64,000 nucleotides of DNA from Phycisphaerales bacterium (GCA_016710275.1 JADJXS010000001.1:1550001-1614000), one strand, 5' to 3'. Counted from the first letter of the stretch, positions 1-10,139 are shown. Numbers and translations: made by a program. The notes: generated by a model from the sequence alone, not told the origin.

Positions 1-2
1 CG

Positions 3-551
3 CTGGATGAGGCGATGCTCGCATTCGTCCGCCGCGAGCGGATGGTCGATCCCGCCGCCGATCATGACGAAATCCAGGCGTTTCTGGAGCGCCAGTTTGA
101 CATCGGCGAAGCGATGGAATTCTTCGTACTGCTCCGAAAGCACGCCTGGCACGAGATGTCATCGACCGTGCGCAAGGGCAAGGCCGAGAAGATTCGCAGC
201 GTCCCGCCGGATCGAACCTCGCGAAACATGCTGCAGCTCATCACGCCCGGCTCGTTGAAGCAGGCCGAGGCCCTTGCGGAACCACCGAGCGAGCCGGCAC
301 CGGCCAGGCCTGCAGCGCGCAGCCGATCGGCGGCCGCCAAGGCGGCGCCCAAACCCGAGGGGCCGCCCGCAGGCAAGCGGCCGTCGCGCGCTGCGCCGGC
401 TCCCCAGACCGCTGCCGCCACCGCCGCCACCGCGACAACGCCGCCGCCGGCGGCTGCACCGGCCACCAAGTCATCGGCCAAGCGAGCGGCCCCGCGCCCG
501 AAGCGCGCGACGCGTTCGGCCGCCCGGCCGCCGCGGTCGCGCACCCGGTAA
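3..551 (+). CDS. C-terminal part of an unrecognised protein with Ala/Pro/Lys-rich tail
   Basis: The reading frame is open from the first bases of the window, so the gene probably starts upstream and only its C-terminal ~180 residues are seen. The first ~95 residues look like an ordinary folded, mixed-charge domain (for example LERQFDIGEAMEFFVLLRK). The remaining ~85 residues are low-complexity Ala, Pro, Arg and Lys, resembling histone H1-like or nucleic-acid-binding tails. An internal ATG at 15 exists but has no reason to be the start. I do not recognise the family. The stop at 549-551 is about 100 bp before the next gene on the same strand. Confidence 0.6.
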   Translation: MDEAMLAFVRRERMVDPAADHDEIQAFLERQFDIGEAMEFFVLLRKHAWHEMSSTVRKGKAEKIRSVPPDRTSRNMLQLITPGSLKQAEALAEPPSEPAPARPAARSRSAAAKAAPKPEGPPAGKRPSRAAPAPQTAAATAATATTPPPAAAPATKSSAKRAAPRPKRATRSAARPPRSRTR

Positions 552-680
552 GCCGGCGCCGGGTTGGTGAGTTCGGCCGGCCGGGGCAGTGGCCCCCCTC
601 GGGCATCATTGGCCCGACGGCTTGCCGGACTGCGGCCGGCGGCGAACAATGCCCTCATGTGCCGACACGCGGATCTGCGA

Positions 681-3600
681 ATGCCCACGTTTCCCCTCAA
701 GACCGGCCTTCCGCTGACGCCTGCCCGGACGCTCTACGTTCATGGTTCCGACGGGCGGCCGCGCGGCGCTGCGCGGTTGCGAGCGGTTGCAGCAACAAGT
801 CTGCTGGCCATCCTGCTCGGCGTCTGCTCCGCGGCCGGCGCTCATCCTGCCGACGGTCCGCGCGCGACCGACGCCGAGGCGCTGGCGCGCGTCCCGTTGT
901 CGGCGATTGCGGGAGCAGCGGAGGCGCCGCCGACTGCGGAGCCGCCTTGGTCGCCCGAGGCGGCTGAGCGCATCCGGCAGCTCGTCGAGGGTGCGGAGCG
1001 TGCGATCGGGCACAGCGTGCATCCGGCGGTGCGTGAGCCGTCCGGGAATTTCATGATGGACCCAGCGGATTCCGTCATCAGCGCCGTCGAAGCGTTGTCG
1101 CGGGCGGCGGCGATTGACGAATTGCGATCGGGGGCGGTGCTGTTCTGGCTGGCGCAGGGTCAGGCGCGGCTGGGTCGCGACGCAGAGGCGCTGCAGACGG
1201 CGCAGCAAGCGCTGGAGTATCGCCCGCGCGACGCGGACACGCGCTTTCTGCTCGGGGTGCTCAAGGCCCGTACGGGGGATCTTGACGGCGCCATCTTTGA
1301 GCTGCGGACGACCACGCTGGTGGGGGATGAGAATCTCAATAATGCCCGCGTCACAGCGGCGTGGTTTCTGCTCGGCTCCGTGCTGGAGCAGTCCGGTCGC
1401 CTGACGGCCGCCGAGGAGGCCTATGCCGAGTTCGACGACCTGATTGTGGACGGGGCGCCGGAGCATCAGCGCGACCCCAACGTCGCCGCCATCCTGCAGG
1501 AGCACCCGCTGGGGGCGCTCGAAGCGAGGCAGGGGCTGCTGCACCGGCTTGATCGGCCGGAGCAGGCGCTGCGCGTGATCGAAGCGGCCGCCGCGCGCCG
1601 GCCGGATGATCCGCGCCTGCTGCGGCTGGTCCTGCGTGCCCGGATGGACGCCGGCCGCGCCGATGCCGCACTGGCCGCCATCCGCGCGCGAGTAGGGGAC
1701 TCGGACGATCCGACGATGCAGGGGCTGCTGGGCCTGGCGGTTGAAGCGGCGGCGCGTGCGAATGAGCTTGGCCCCTGGATCGCGCAGTTGGAGCGCGACG
1801 TTGCTGGGGGCCGCCGGATTGCGGCCGCCGCGGCGCTTGCGGCGCGTCTGGAATCGCTGGATCGGCCGGCCGAGGCCCTGCCTTTGCGACGGGCCTTGGC
1901 GAGCGCTGCGCCGCAGGATGCGGAAGCGGCGTGGGCGCTGGCGACCTGTCAACGACAGACCGGGGATCTGCGCGGCGCGCTCGACTCGTTGATCGCGGCG
2001 GTTCGCCGACAACATCCCGCAACCGGTGCGACGGGCGCTGAGCCGCGCAACGTGGAGCCGGCGTCGAGCCTGATCATGGGCGGTTGGATGTCCACGCTTC
2101 GTGCGGCGGATGAACTGCTGGGGATCATTGAGGCGTACGGGCGGACGGGGCAGCGCGATTTCGCGTCGGACTATGTCTATGGTCTGAGCGCGATGGCCAT
2201 TTCACAGGACGAACTTGGCGCACGGCTGCTGGGCGGCTGCCTGGAGGCGCGCCCGGATTTTGCGGAAGCGCACGTTGCCTGGGGCGAAGCGCTGGCGGCG
2301 CGCTATCGCTGGGCCGAAGCAGCCGACAAGGCGCGCGCTGCGCTGGCGATCTCCGCGGACCATTCCGCGGCGCAACTGCTGCTCGCGCGCGCGCTGGCGG
2401 GGTTGGACGATCTTGAGGCGGCCGAGGCGGCATTTCGGCGGGCGGTGCAGCTTGCACCGCAGCGGGCCGACGTCGCCATTGCCATGGCGCGATTTCATGA
2501 GCGGCAGGGCGGTGCCCAGTCCGCTGGTGCGCAGCGCCGTTACACGGACGCGCTGAAGCTCGATCCGTCCAATGCCGCGGCCGTGGAGGGGCTGATCCGT
2601 TCCTATGTATCCAGCGGGCGGCTGGAGCTGGCGCGGCAGCGGCTTGCGACGGCTGAGTCGGCGGATTTGCCGGATGATGTCATGAGACGGGTGCGGACGC
2701 TGGTGCGATTTTCCGAGGGTCTCGGGCCGGCGGCGTACGCGGCCGAGCTGGATCGGCAGTTCGCGCAGCACCCGACGGACGTTCGCACCGGCGTGGACCT
2801 GGCGACGCTGCTGGTCGCGCTGCGCCGCGGGGACGAGGCGCTGCGCATTGCCGATCGGCTGGCGGACCTCGCGCCCGATGATGAGCCGGTGCTGGCGGTG
2901 CGGGCGCGGGTGGATGTGGAGCACCTGAACTTTGCTCGTGCGATTGCCTCGATGCGGGCGCTGGTGGAGCGTTATCCGAATCGCGTGTCGCTGCTGGAGG
3001 CGCTGGCGGAGCTGCACCTGCATGACTTTGAGCCGGCGCGCGCCCGCGAACTTCTGACGCACGCGCTCACCCGACCCATGCCGCAGGAGTCGGCGCGCCG
3101 GCTGCGCCTGTTCCTTCTGGGGACGTTCCTCGTGTTCGACGATGCCGCGAGCGGATTGCCGCTGATCGAAGAGGCGATCCGCAGTGCCCCCGGCGACGCG
3201 GCGTTGCAGGCGATTCGGTTGCGGATGATGGCTCAGGGCGGACGCGGGAAGGAGGCCGTCGAAGCCGCGGGCGCATGGCTGGATCAGGATCCGGCCGATG
3301 AGGACCGCCTGGAGACGTTCCGCGCCGTGTGCGAGGACTCGCGCGAGCTGGCGCCGGCGATTGAGCGCGCCCGGCAGTGGCTCGCGGCGCGTCGGCCGGC
3401 GTCGTCGGAGTGGCTGGAGCACCTGCTGCTGCTCGACGGCCGCCCGGATGAGGCGCTGGAGGTGGTCAAGGCCCGCACGCCGACGAGTCTTCGCGAGTCC
3501 TTCGAGCGCCGCCTGCAGATGGGGACGTGCACGCTGCGGGCGGGGCGGGCCGCGGAGGCGCGGGCCGAATTCGAGGCGCTGCTCGCGGATCAAACGGCCT

Positions 3601-4298
3601 CCGGGATCTTCGGTGTGCGGATGCAGGCGCGTTTCGGGTTGCTGGAATCGCTGGCGGCGCAGGGGGAGTTCGACGCGGCGCTGGAACTGGCGACGAGCTG
3701 GGAGGCGGAGGCGGATCGGCGGCTCTCCGCGGCCGAGGCGCTGGACTTCCGCCGGTTTGTTTACCAGACCGCCGGTCGCGACAGCGATCTGATTGAAGTA
3801 ATGCGCGCGCAGCGGGCGGCGTCTCCGGGCGAGGTGCTTTACGACAACAACCTGGGATATACGCTTGTCGACCTGGGGCTGGAAATTGACGCGGCAACGG
3901 CCATGATCCGCCGCGCGGTCGCGGCGCGGCCGCTCAATGCGTCCTATCTCGACAGCCTCGGTTGGGCGTATTACAAGGCCGGCGATTTCGCCGCCGCGCG
4001 AAGGTACCTGGTTCGCAGCCTCGGGCTGTGGGAGGGGCGCAACAGCATCACCGTTCTGGATCACTGCGGTGACGCCGAGTACCGGCTGGGGAGCGTCGAT
4101 GCGGCGCGGCGCTGCTGGGAACGCACGCTCGAGGAACATGGGCGCGCCAATCCGGTGGATCTGAGCACGGACGATCGACGCGCGGCGGCCGGTGCGCGAC
4201 GCAAGCTCGACGCGCTACAGGCCGGCGTGCCGGCCCCCACGGCGCCGACCGCCGCCGAAAGCGCCTCCACCGCCGTCGAGAAGCAGGAGCCCCGGTGA
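681..4298 (+). CDS. large exported tetratricopeptide-repeat protein
   Basis: This protein of about 1205 residues has a hydrophobic stretch near residues 33-52 (AATSLLAILLGVCSAAGAHP), most likely a signal peptide. It then consists almost entirely of Ala/Leu-rich helical repeats of TPR type, with signatures such as A-x-A-x-x-A-L-x-x-x-P repeated along its length. TPR arrays are protein-interaction scaffolds; a periplasmic or cell-surface role is inferred from the signal sequence. The start is uncertain: ATG codons at 657 and 681 are both in frame and neither has a clear Shine-Dalgarno, and the frame is also open upstream from a TTG at 564. The stop overlaps the start of the next gene by 4 nt, so the two are translationally coupled. 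The specific partner is unknown. Confidence 0.85.
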   Translation: MPTFPLKTGLPLTPARTLYVHGSDGRPRGAARLRAVAATSLLAILLGVCSAAGAHPADGPRATDAEALARVPLSAIAGAAEAPPTAEPPWSPEAAERIRQLVEGAERAIGHSVHPAVREPSGNFMMDPADSVISAVEALSRAAAIDELRSGAVLFWLAQGQARLGRDAEALQTAQQALEYRPRDADTRFLLGVLKARTGDLDGAIFELRTTTLVGDENLNNARVTAAWFLLGSVLEQSGRLTAAEEAYAEFDDLIVDGAPEHQRDPNVAAILQEHPLGALEARQGLLHRLDRPEQALRVIEAAAARRPDDPRLLRLVLRARMDAGRADAALAAIRARVGDSDDPTMQGLLGLAVEAAARANELGPWIAQLERDVAGGRRIAAAAALAARLESLDRPAEALPLRRALASAAPQDAEAAWALATCQRQTGDLRGALDSLIAAVRRQHPATGATGAEPRNVEPASSLIMGGWMSTLRAADELLGIIEAYGRTGQRDFASDYVYGLSAMAISQDELGARLLGGCLEARPDFAEAHVAWGEALAARYRWAEAADKARAALAISADHSAAQLLLARALAGLDDLEAAEAAFRRAVQLAPQRADVAIAMARFHERQGGAQSAGAQRRYTDALKLDPSNAAAVEGLIRSYVSSGRLELARQRLATAESADLPDDVMRRVRTLVRFSEGLGPAAYAAELDRQFAQHPTDVRTGVDLATLLVALRRGDEALRIADRLADLAPDDEPVLAVRARVDVEHLNFARAIASMRALVERYPNRVSLLEALAELHLHDFEPARARELLTHALTRPMPQESARRLRLFLLGTFLVFDDAASGLPLIEEAIRSAPGDAALQAIRLRMMAQGGRGKEAVEAAGAWLDQDPADEDRLETFRAVCEDSRELAPAIERARQWLAARRPASSEWLEHLLLLDGRPDEALEVVKARTPTSLRESFERRLQMGTCTLRAGRAAEARAEFEALLADQTASGIFGVRMQARFGLLESLAAQGEFDAALELATSWEAEADRRLSAAEALDFRRFVYQTAGRDSDLIEVMRAQRAASPGEVLYDNNLGYTLVDLGLEIDAATAMIRRAVAARPLNASYLDSLGWAYYKAGDFAAARRYLVRSLGLWEGRNSITVLDHCGDAEYRLGSVDAARRCWERTLEEHGRANPVDLSTDDRRAAAGARRKLDALQAGVPAPTAPTAAESASTAVEKQEPR

Positions 4299-5335
4299 CC
4301 CCCGCGACCCAACCCGTCGATCGCAGCGCCGCGTTGCAGCAGACACCGCTGGAAGTCGGGCGGCAGGTCATCGCCGAAGAGGCGGCTGCGCTGCGCGCCG
4401 TGGCGGAGTCGCTCGGCAGCGCCTTTGAGCGCGTGGTGCAGACGATCCTGAGCGATTGCGATCAACTCGTCATCAGTGGGCTGGGCAAGAGCGGCGTCAT
4501 CGCGCAGAAGATCGCCGCCTCTCTCACCAGCACGGGAACGCCAGCGACGTATCTTCACCCGGTCGAGGCGCTTCACGGCGACCTGGGCGTCGTCTCGCGC
4601 CGGCATGGATTGCTGGCGCTGACCCGCAGCGGCAACACCGATGAACTGCTGCGGCTGGTCACGCATTTCCGGCGGTTGGGCGGCCCCGTCATCGGCGTCA
4701 CGCAGGCGCGCGGTTCGCGGCTTGAGGAGCTGTCGCACCATGTGCTGCTGTTGCCGGACCTGCCGGAGGCCGGGCCGATGAAGCTCGCGCCGACGACGAG
4801 TTGCGTGATGCAACTCGCGATCGGCGATGCGCTGGCGATGGCGCTGCTGCACCAGCGCGGGTTTCGGGAGGAGAATTTCGCCCAGTATCACCCGGAGGGG
4901 ACGCTGGGCCGCCGGCTGCTGTTGCGGGCCGCGGACCTGATGCACGCCGGCGACGCACTGCCGCTGGTGCGGGCGGATCAGCCGCTGGTGGAGCTGCTGC
5001 ACGAGGCGACGCGCAAGCAACTGGGACTCGCACTGATCGTTGACGCCGATGGAGCGCTGGTTGGCACCTTCACCGATGGTGACCTGCGACGGCTGGCCGG
5101 TGCGGGGCTGTCCAACCCGTTTGAGCTGGACGCCCGCACCGCACATGCCCGCAGCCGCCGCCCCGTCGGAGCGCCGCCGCCGCACGCCTCGTGCATCGCA
5201 CCGACGCGCCTGGCGATTGACTGCCTTCAGATCATGCGCGACAGCCAGATCACTACGCTGGTCGTCGCTGACGAGCAGCACCGCCCGGTCGGCGTGCTGC
5301 GGCTGATGGACCTTCTGAGGGCCGGAATCGGCTGA
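4295..5335 (+). CDS. kdsD: arabinose-5-phosphate isomerase (SIS + CBS domains)
   Basis: The protein (346 aa) has a sugar-isomerase (SIS) domain at about residues 40-190, with VISGLGKSGVIAQK and a LTRSGNTDELL motif, followed by two CBS repeats to the C-terminus. This is the architecture and length of KdsD/KpsF/GutQ enzymes, which convert ribulose-5-phosphate to arabinose-5-phosphate, the first committed step of Kdo synthesis for lipopolysaccharide. The start is a GTG overlapping the stop of the TPR gene (GTGA). Its presence, with an LptB homologue and a Kdo-kinase-like protein further along, suggests an LPS-bearing outer membrane. The stop abuts the convergent VIT/vWA gene with no gap. Confidence 0.88.
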   Translation: MTPATQPVDRSAALQQTPLEVGRQVIAEEAAALRAVAESLGSAFERVVQTILSDCDQLVISGLGKSGVIAQKIAASLTSTGTPATYLHPVEALHGDLGVVSRRHGLLALTRSGNTDELLRLVTHFRRLGGPVIGVTQARGSRLEELSHHVLLLPDLPEAGPMKLAPTTSCVMQLAIGDALAMALLHQRGFREENFAQYHPEGTLGRRLLLRAADLMHAGDALPLVRADQPLVELLHEATRKQLGLALIVDADGALVGTFTDGDLRRLAGAGLSNPFELDARTAHARSRRPVGAPPPHASCIAPTRLAIDCLQIMRDSQITTLVVADEQHRPVGVLRLMDLLRAGIG

Positions 5336-7837
5336 TCACGACCCACGACGCAGCGGCCGCACGTTCAGCACCGCGTCCTGCTTGACCAGTTCCGCCAGTT
5401 TCCGCACGTCGATCGTGCCGATCATCGTGCGGGCGCCGGGCACGTCGCCGAGGCTCTCGAAGCCCAGCTTCGCGAGCGCTTCGCGCACTGCGTCGCTGAT
5501 CTCCGACACCACGATCATCACTGCCACGCGGTGCTTCTCGACCCGGATCGTCCCGACGGTCAGGTCGCCGGTTTCGCCGGCCTGCGCGACCCGCTCGGCC
5601 AGGTCGCGCAGCGCGGCATCCAGCTTGTTATCCGCGCTCGCCGTCGCAACTTCGCGAATGGCGTCGCCATCGTCCCGAGTGGTCTGGCCGAGCGCATCCG
5701 CCGCCACCGGCGCGCCGGGCGGTGGTGCACTTGCAGCCGGTGTGCCAGCCACGCCGCCTGCGGACTCAGTGCGCCGCGTCGGTGGTCGGGCGGAGGGTTG
5801 CATCGCGAAGCGTTCGCCGCCGCCTGCTCGATCCAGTTTTGCAAAACCGCGCCCCACCACGACTCCCGCCTTGTCGCCGCCAAAGACGCCCTCGTAGCTC
5901 ACGCCGTCGGGCATCTCGACCGGGACATCGACGAGCACGGACTCTCCGGCGATGGTGACGCGCGTGCGCTCCACCGCGACGAAGCTGGTGAACTGCGTCA
6001 TCAGCCGGTGCTTGACGCCCAGAGCCGTAATGGCCTCGCGCAGTTCGGTCGGCAGCGTCCCCGATTGCACCGCGGCGAGGTTTTCGTTCATCAGAAACTC
6101 GACGCGCGCTCGCGCCCACAGCGACGCCAGCGCCGACGGCTCTTCGCCGCCGTCGGCGGTCGCCTGCGGCGCGTCGATCCGGACCTCGCGCTCAAACGCG
6201 CCGAGCGCGTTGCGCCCCTTCAAACGAATGACGCCGCCGCGCGCCTCGCGCAGCCGGCCGTGGATCACGACCGGCTTTTCCGCGAAGAGATCGGGGATCA
6301 TCCGGGGATACACGTCCTCGACCGGCAGGTCGCCCCAGTCCACGCTGATGTCGGCGAGAACCGGCGCATCGATCCGGCGCGTGAAGCGCTCGACCGCGGC
6401 GTCGCCGGCCTCCTGCGTCGTGACGTATTCGACCTCGCCGCGCCCCGCTCCGGCCATTCCATCGAGCAGAAAGCGGTTGACCGAATTACCGATGCCGAAG
6501 CTGAACACGCGCGTGGAGGCGGCGTTCTTCCGCACGGCATCGATAATGGCCATGTCGTTGCCGACGTAGCCGTCGGTCAGGAAGCACACCACCCGCATCG
6601 CCGCGTGGCCGGATTGCGGCGCCTGAACCAGCGCCGCTTCGATCGCGCGCATCATCTCGGTTCCGCCGCCGGACTGTTGTCCGGCGACGAATGCCTGCGC
6701 TTCGGCGACGTTCTCGGCGGTCGCCGGCCGCGGCGCCGGCCACATGATCTCGGTGCGCCCGGCAAAGGTGATGATGTTGAACGTGTCCGAAGATCGCATG
6801 GACGCGAGCGCCTTGCGCATCAATTCGCGCGACTTATCCATCGGGAAGCCGTTCATGGACCCGGACGTGTCCAGCACGAAGATCAACTCGCGCGGCACGA
6901 CCGTCTCGCTCTGCACGCGGCGCGGCGGCTGGAGCACCAGCGTGAAGTACAGGCCGGTCGGATCGCGCTCGACGACGTACGAATCGCCGATTTCCTCCCG
7001 TGCGAGGCGATAGCGCAGCACGAAATCGCGATTGGGAATCTCGGACTTCTTCGCCAGCGTCACCCGCGCATGCCCCGGGCCGTCAGACGTAATCACTGTT
7101 TCGTGCAGCGGGCTGGAGAGGTCGAACAACTCGGAACCGCCGAAGATGTCCAGCGTGAGGGCGATGTCGTGGCCGGCGCGGGTACCCTTCGGCGTGACGG
7201 GCGGGCTGATCCGCTCGGCGTCGGGCACTTCGCCGGTTGCCGTGGCGCGCGTCATCGGCGCCGGGGCGCTGCCGCCGCCGGGAATGTAGCGCGGGCCGAC
7301 CACCATCGGGAAGACCCACTCCAGGACCCCTTCGTCGTAGCGCAGCGTTTCGACGAAGGCGATCTCGACGATGATCTGAACGCCCGGCTCGATGTTGGCC
7401 ACCGCCTGTGTGAAGATGTTGGGCCGCTCCTGGTCGAGCAGCGCCGCGACGTGCCCCTTGGCGCGGGCATCCTCGTAGATGGCGCGTGCCTCTTCGCGCG
7501 GCCGCACCTCGCCGATCACCTCGCGCGCGCCGATCACGATCCGCATGTCGTCCACCGCGGCCAGGTGCGGCAGGGGGAAGGTGTATAAGGCGTCGATCTT
7601 GCGCGTGGCGGGGTTGGAGAAGACTTGTCGCACGACGGTCCGCGCGATCATCCCGTGAATTTCGGTGTGCACGTCGGTGTGCTGCAGCGGGCAGACGGCC
7701 GGCACGTCCTCCCCCTGGGTCGAGACGATCAACCGCCCGCAGGCCCACGCGCCGGAAGGCGCCAGAATCGTGACGATCAGTGACAGAACACCGACGAATC
7801 GCGCCATGACGCACCATTTCATCACATTCATCTCCAT
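5336..7837 (-). CDS. exported VIT and von Willebrand factor A domain protein
   Basis: The 833-residue protein begins with a signal peptide (VGVLSLIVTILAPSGAWA). It has a VIT domain at about residues 30-165 (HTEIHGMIARTVVRQVF, YTFPLPHLAAVDDMRI) and a vWA domain at about 290-470 with an intact MIDAS motif (FVLDTSGSMNG). This matches bacterial relatives of inter-alpha-trypsin-inhibitor heavy chains, which are probably extracytoplasmic metal-dependent adhesion or complex-assembly proteins. The C-terminal ~250 residues are not recognised apart from low-complexity Pro/Ala stretches. The ATG at 7837 was chosen because it places the signal peptide near the N-terminus; the frame is open further upstream to 7999. 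The gene is monocistronic and convergent with kdsD. Confidence 0.85.
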   Translation of the reverse strand: MEMNVMKWCVMARFVGVLSLIVTILAPSGAWACGRLIVSTQGEDVPAVCPLQHTDVHTEIHGMIARTVVRQVFSNPATRKIDALYTFPLPHLAAVDDMRIVIGAREVIGEVRPREEARAIYEDARAKGHVAALLDQERPNIFTQAVANIEPGVQIIVEIAFVETLRYDEGVLEWVFPMVVGPRYIPGGGSAPAPMTRATATGEVPDAERISPPVTPKGTRAGHDIALTLDIFGGSELFDLSSPLHETVITSDGPGHARVTLAKKSEIPNRDFVLRYRLAREEIGDSYVVERDPTGLYFTLVLQPPRRVQSETVVPRELIFVLDTSGSMNGFPMDKSRELMRKALASMRSSDTFNIITFAGRTEIMWPAPRPATAENVAEAQAFVAGQQSGGGTEMMRAIEAALVQAPQSGHAAMRVVCFLTDGYVGNDMAIIDAVRKNAASTRVFSFGIGNSVNRFLLDGMAGAGRGEVEYVTTQEAGDAAVERFTRRIDAPVLADISVDWGDLPVEDVYPRMIPDLFAEKPVVIHGRLREARGGVIRLKGRNALGAFEREVRIDAPQATADGGEEPSALASLWARARVEFLMNENLAAVQSGTLPTELREAITALGVKHRLMTQFTSFVAVERTRVTIAGESVLVDVPVEMPDGVSYEGVFGGDKAGVVVGRGFAKLDRAGGGERFAMQPSARPPTRRTESAGGVAGTPAASAPPPGAPVAADALGQTTRDDGDAIREVATASADNKLDAALRDLAERVAQAGETGDLTVGTIRVEKHRVAVMIVVSEISDAVREALAKLGFESLGDVPGARTMIGTIDVRKLAELVKQDAVLNVRPLRRGS

Positions 7838-8058
7838 GCCCCCGATTCCGCGATCACAATTCAGACAGGGGCCTCCCTCCTTCCTCGCGGTTCGGGTCGG
7901 CCCGGTTTTCCCGGTTGGACGCCCCGACCCGCCGGCCGGTTCCCGGATTCCCGGGTTTGACCCCGGCTGCCCGGCGCGTGAGAATCCGCCCCGGGACAAT
8001 CAATTCGAGACCCGTTCCGATCGGCGATCGACCGCGTGACGGGAAGGAGAGGCTTGAC

Positions 8059-9531
8059 ATGGCATCCGCGACGATGACGCCCCACGACGTGAAAATCGGC
8101 CCGACGAAGCTGCTGATCAACGGCGAATGGCAGGATGCCGCCAGCGGCAAGACCTTCGAGACGATCAACCCCGCGACGGAAGAGGTGATCGCGCGCGTCG
8201 CGGAGGCGGACGCGCCGGACATCGATCGAGCAGTGGCCGCGGCGCGGCGGGCCTTTGAGGAGGGGCCGTGGTCGAAGATGACGGCCAGCGAGCGCGGCCG
8301 GCTGATGTACAAGCTGGCCGACCTGATCGACGAGAACCGCAAGGAACTCGCGGCGCTGGAGACGCTCGACAACGGCAAGCCGCTGGGCGAAAGCCTCAAG
8401 GCGGACCTGCCGCTGACGACCGCCTGTTACCGCTATTTCGCGGGCTGGGCCGACAAGATCCACGGCAAGACGATTCCGGTCAACGGCCCGTATTTCTGCT
8501 ACACGCGCCATGAGCCGGTGGGTGTCGCGGGCCAGATCATTCCCTGGAATTTCCCGCTGCTGATGCAGGCGTGGAAGCTCGGTCCGGCGCTGGCGGCGGG
8601 CTGCACCGTCGTGCTGAAAGTCGCGGAGCAGACACCGCTGACGGCGCTGCGCATCGGCGAGCTGGCGATGCAGGCCGGCTTCCCGCCGGGGGTCATCAAC
8701 ATCTGCCCGGGTTTCGGGCCGACCGCGGGTCAGGCGCTGGCGCGGCACATGAACGTGGACAAGGTTGCGTTCACCGGCTCGACCGAGGTCGGGCACCTGA
8801 TCATGAAGTACGCGGCGGAGAGCAATCTCAAGCGCTGCACGCTGGAGCTGGGCGGGAAAAGCCCGAACATCGTCTTCGCCGACACGGACATCGACGCCGC
8901 CGTCGAGGGGGCATACTTCGGCCTGTTCTTCAACCAGGGTCAGTGCTGCGTGGCCGGCTCGCGGCTGTTCGTCGAGGAGCGCATCCACGAGGAATTCGTA
9001 CAGAAGATCGCGGAGAAGGCCCGCACGCGCAAGGTCGGCGATCCCTTCGCCCGCGAGACGGGGCAGGGGCCGCAGGTCTCGAGCGTCCAGTTCGACAAGG
9101 TGATGGGCTACATCGAGGCCGGCAAGAAGCAGGGCGCCAAGCTGGTGGTCGGCGGCACGCGCGTCGGGGATCGCGGCTACTTCATCGCGCCCACCGTCTT
9201 CGACAACGTGTCGGACGACATGACCATCGCCAAGGAGGAGATCTTCGGGCCGGTCATGAGCATCATCAAGTTCAAGGACGTGGACGAAGTCGTCCGGCGG
9301 GCGAATAACACGATCTTCGGGCTGGCCGCCGCCGTCTGGACGAAGGACATCACCAAGGCGCACGCCATCGCCAACCGCGTCCGGGCCGGGACGGTGTGGG
9401 TCAACTGCTACGACGTCTTCGACGCGGCCGCCCCGTTCGGCGGGTTCAAGCAGTCGGGCGTCGGGCGCGAGCTGGGTGAATACGGGCTGTCGGCCTACAC
9501 CGAGATCAAGACGGTGACGGTCAAGCTCTGA
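8059..9531 (+). CDS. NAD(P)+-dependent aldehyde dehydrogenase
   Basis: The protein is 490 residues, full length for the ALDH superfamily and closest in style to the class 1/2 aldehyde dehydrogenases. Catalytic residues are present: the Cys in FFNQGQCCVAG (residue 297) and the general base Glu in LELGGKSP (residue 263), plus the cofactor motifs IPWNFPLLM and FTGSTEVG. It oxidises an aldehyde to the acid with NAD(P)+ in the cytoplasm; the substrate cannot be told from sequence. The ATG at 8059 follows GGAAGGAGAGG at good spacing. The longer frame from 7915 is probably not translated. A strong hairpin terminator lies 27 bp after the stop. Confidence 0.93.
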   Translation: MASATMTPHDVKIGPTKLLINGEWQDAASGKTFETINPATEEVIARVAEADAPDIDRAVAAARRAFEEGPWSKMTASERGRLMYKLADLIDENRKELAALETLDNGKPLGESLKADLPLTTACYRYFAGWADKIHGKTIPVNGPYFCYTRHEPVGVAGQIIPWNFPLLMQAWKLGPALAAGCTVVLKVAEQTPLTALRIGELAMQAGFPPGVINICPGFGPTAGQALARHMNVDKVAFTGSTEVGHLIMKYAAESNLKRCTLELGGKSPNIVFADTDIDAAVEGAYFGLFFNQGQCCVAGSRLFVEERIHEEFVQKIAEKARTRKVGDPFARETGQGPQVSSVQFDKVMGYIEAGKKQGAKLVVGGTRVGDRGYFIAPTVFDNVSDDMTIAKEEIFGPVMSIIKFKDVDEVVRRANNTIFGLAAAVWTKDITKAHAIANRVRAGTVWVNCYDVFDAAAPFGGFKQSGVGRELGEYGLSAYTEIKTVTVKL

Positions 9532-9558
9532 CCCGCTTACGGCTGTTGAATCGCGCGA

Positions 9559-9596
9559 CCCCGGGTGACCGCACTGCGGCGCCCGGGGCGTGTTTT
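9559..9596 (+). terminator. hairpin terminator after the aldehyde dehydrogenase
   Basis: CCCCGGG (9559-9565) pairs with CCCGGGG (9582-9588), and inside it CCGCA pairs with TGCGG, giving a long GC-rich hairpin followed by TGTTTT. The T tract is short, so efficiency is uncertain. It separates the dehydrogenase from the Nudix gene. Confidence 0.6.
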
Positions 9597-9668
9597 CAAG
9601 TTGCCTCTGTGCGTTTGTCGGCGTTGCGAGCGCCGGCGGCGTATTGCGTTTTGCCAAGGGGATGGCGC

Positions 9669-10139
9669 TTGTCCACGGTCGTCGCGCGGATCATTGATGT
9701 GTACGTGTTCCGTCGCGACGCGGACGCGGTGCGGTTTCTGCTGCTGCGCCGGGCGCCGACGCTGCGGCTGGGGGGAACGTGGCAGTCGGTGCATGGGCGG
9801 ATCGAGGCGGGTGAGTCGGCCGCCGGGGCGGCGCTGCGCGAGCTGCGTGAGGAGACGGGGCTGGCTCCGACGCGCTTCTGGCAGCTTGAGTTCGTAAACA
9901 TGTTCTATGTGGCGGATTCGGACGAGGTTCACTGTTGCCCGACGTTTGCCGCCGAGGTTGCGGCGGGCGCGACGGTCGCGCTGAGCCACGAGCACACGGA
10001 TCATCGGTGGGAAACCGCGGAGGATGCGAAGCGGGAAATGCTATGGCCCGGGCAGCGGCGCGCGATTGAGGAGATTGAGGCGCTGATCCTGGGGGTCGCG
10101 GCCTGCGAACCGCACCTCAGAATCTCGGGGTCATTCTGA
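9669..10139 (+). CDS. Nudix hydrolase
   Basis: This small protein (about 156 aa) carries a perfect Nudix box, G-x5-E-x7-R-E-x2-E-E-x-G-L, in GRIEAGESAAGAAL followed by RELREETGL. Such enzymes hydrolyse nucleoside diphosphates linked to another moiety, using Mg2+ bound by the two Glu of the box. The substrate is not evident. The best start is a TTG at 9669 preceded by AAGGGGA at 7 nt; the frame is open upstream to 9546 but that part overlaps the terminator and lacks domain character. The gene is followed by a 612-bp repeat-rich intergenic region and is convergent with rluD. Confidence 0.85.
   Translation: MSTVVARIIDVYVFRRDADAVRFLLLRRAPTLRLGGTWQSVHGRIEAGESAAGAALRELREETGLAPTRFWQLEFVNMFYVADSDEVHCCPTFAAEVAAGATVALSHEHTDHRWETAEDAKREMLWPGQRRAIEEIEALILGVAACEPHLRISGSF

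Noticed and set aside
2202..4139. 645-codon minus frame inside the TPR gene
   Set aside because: Arg/Pro/Gln-rich antisense shadow; the plus frame has a convincing TPR pattern.
5531..7588. 685-codon open frame on the plus strand opposite the VIT/vWA gene
   Set aside because: It is a high-GC antisense shadow with His/Arg-rich composition and no domain.
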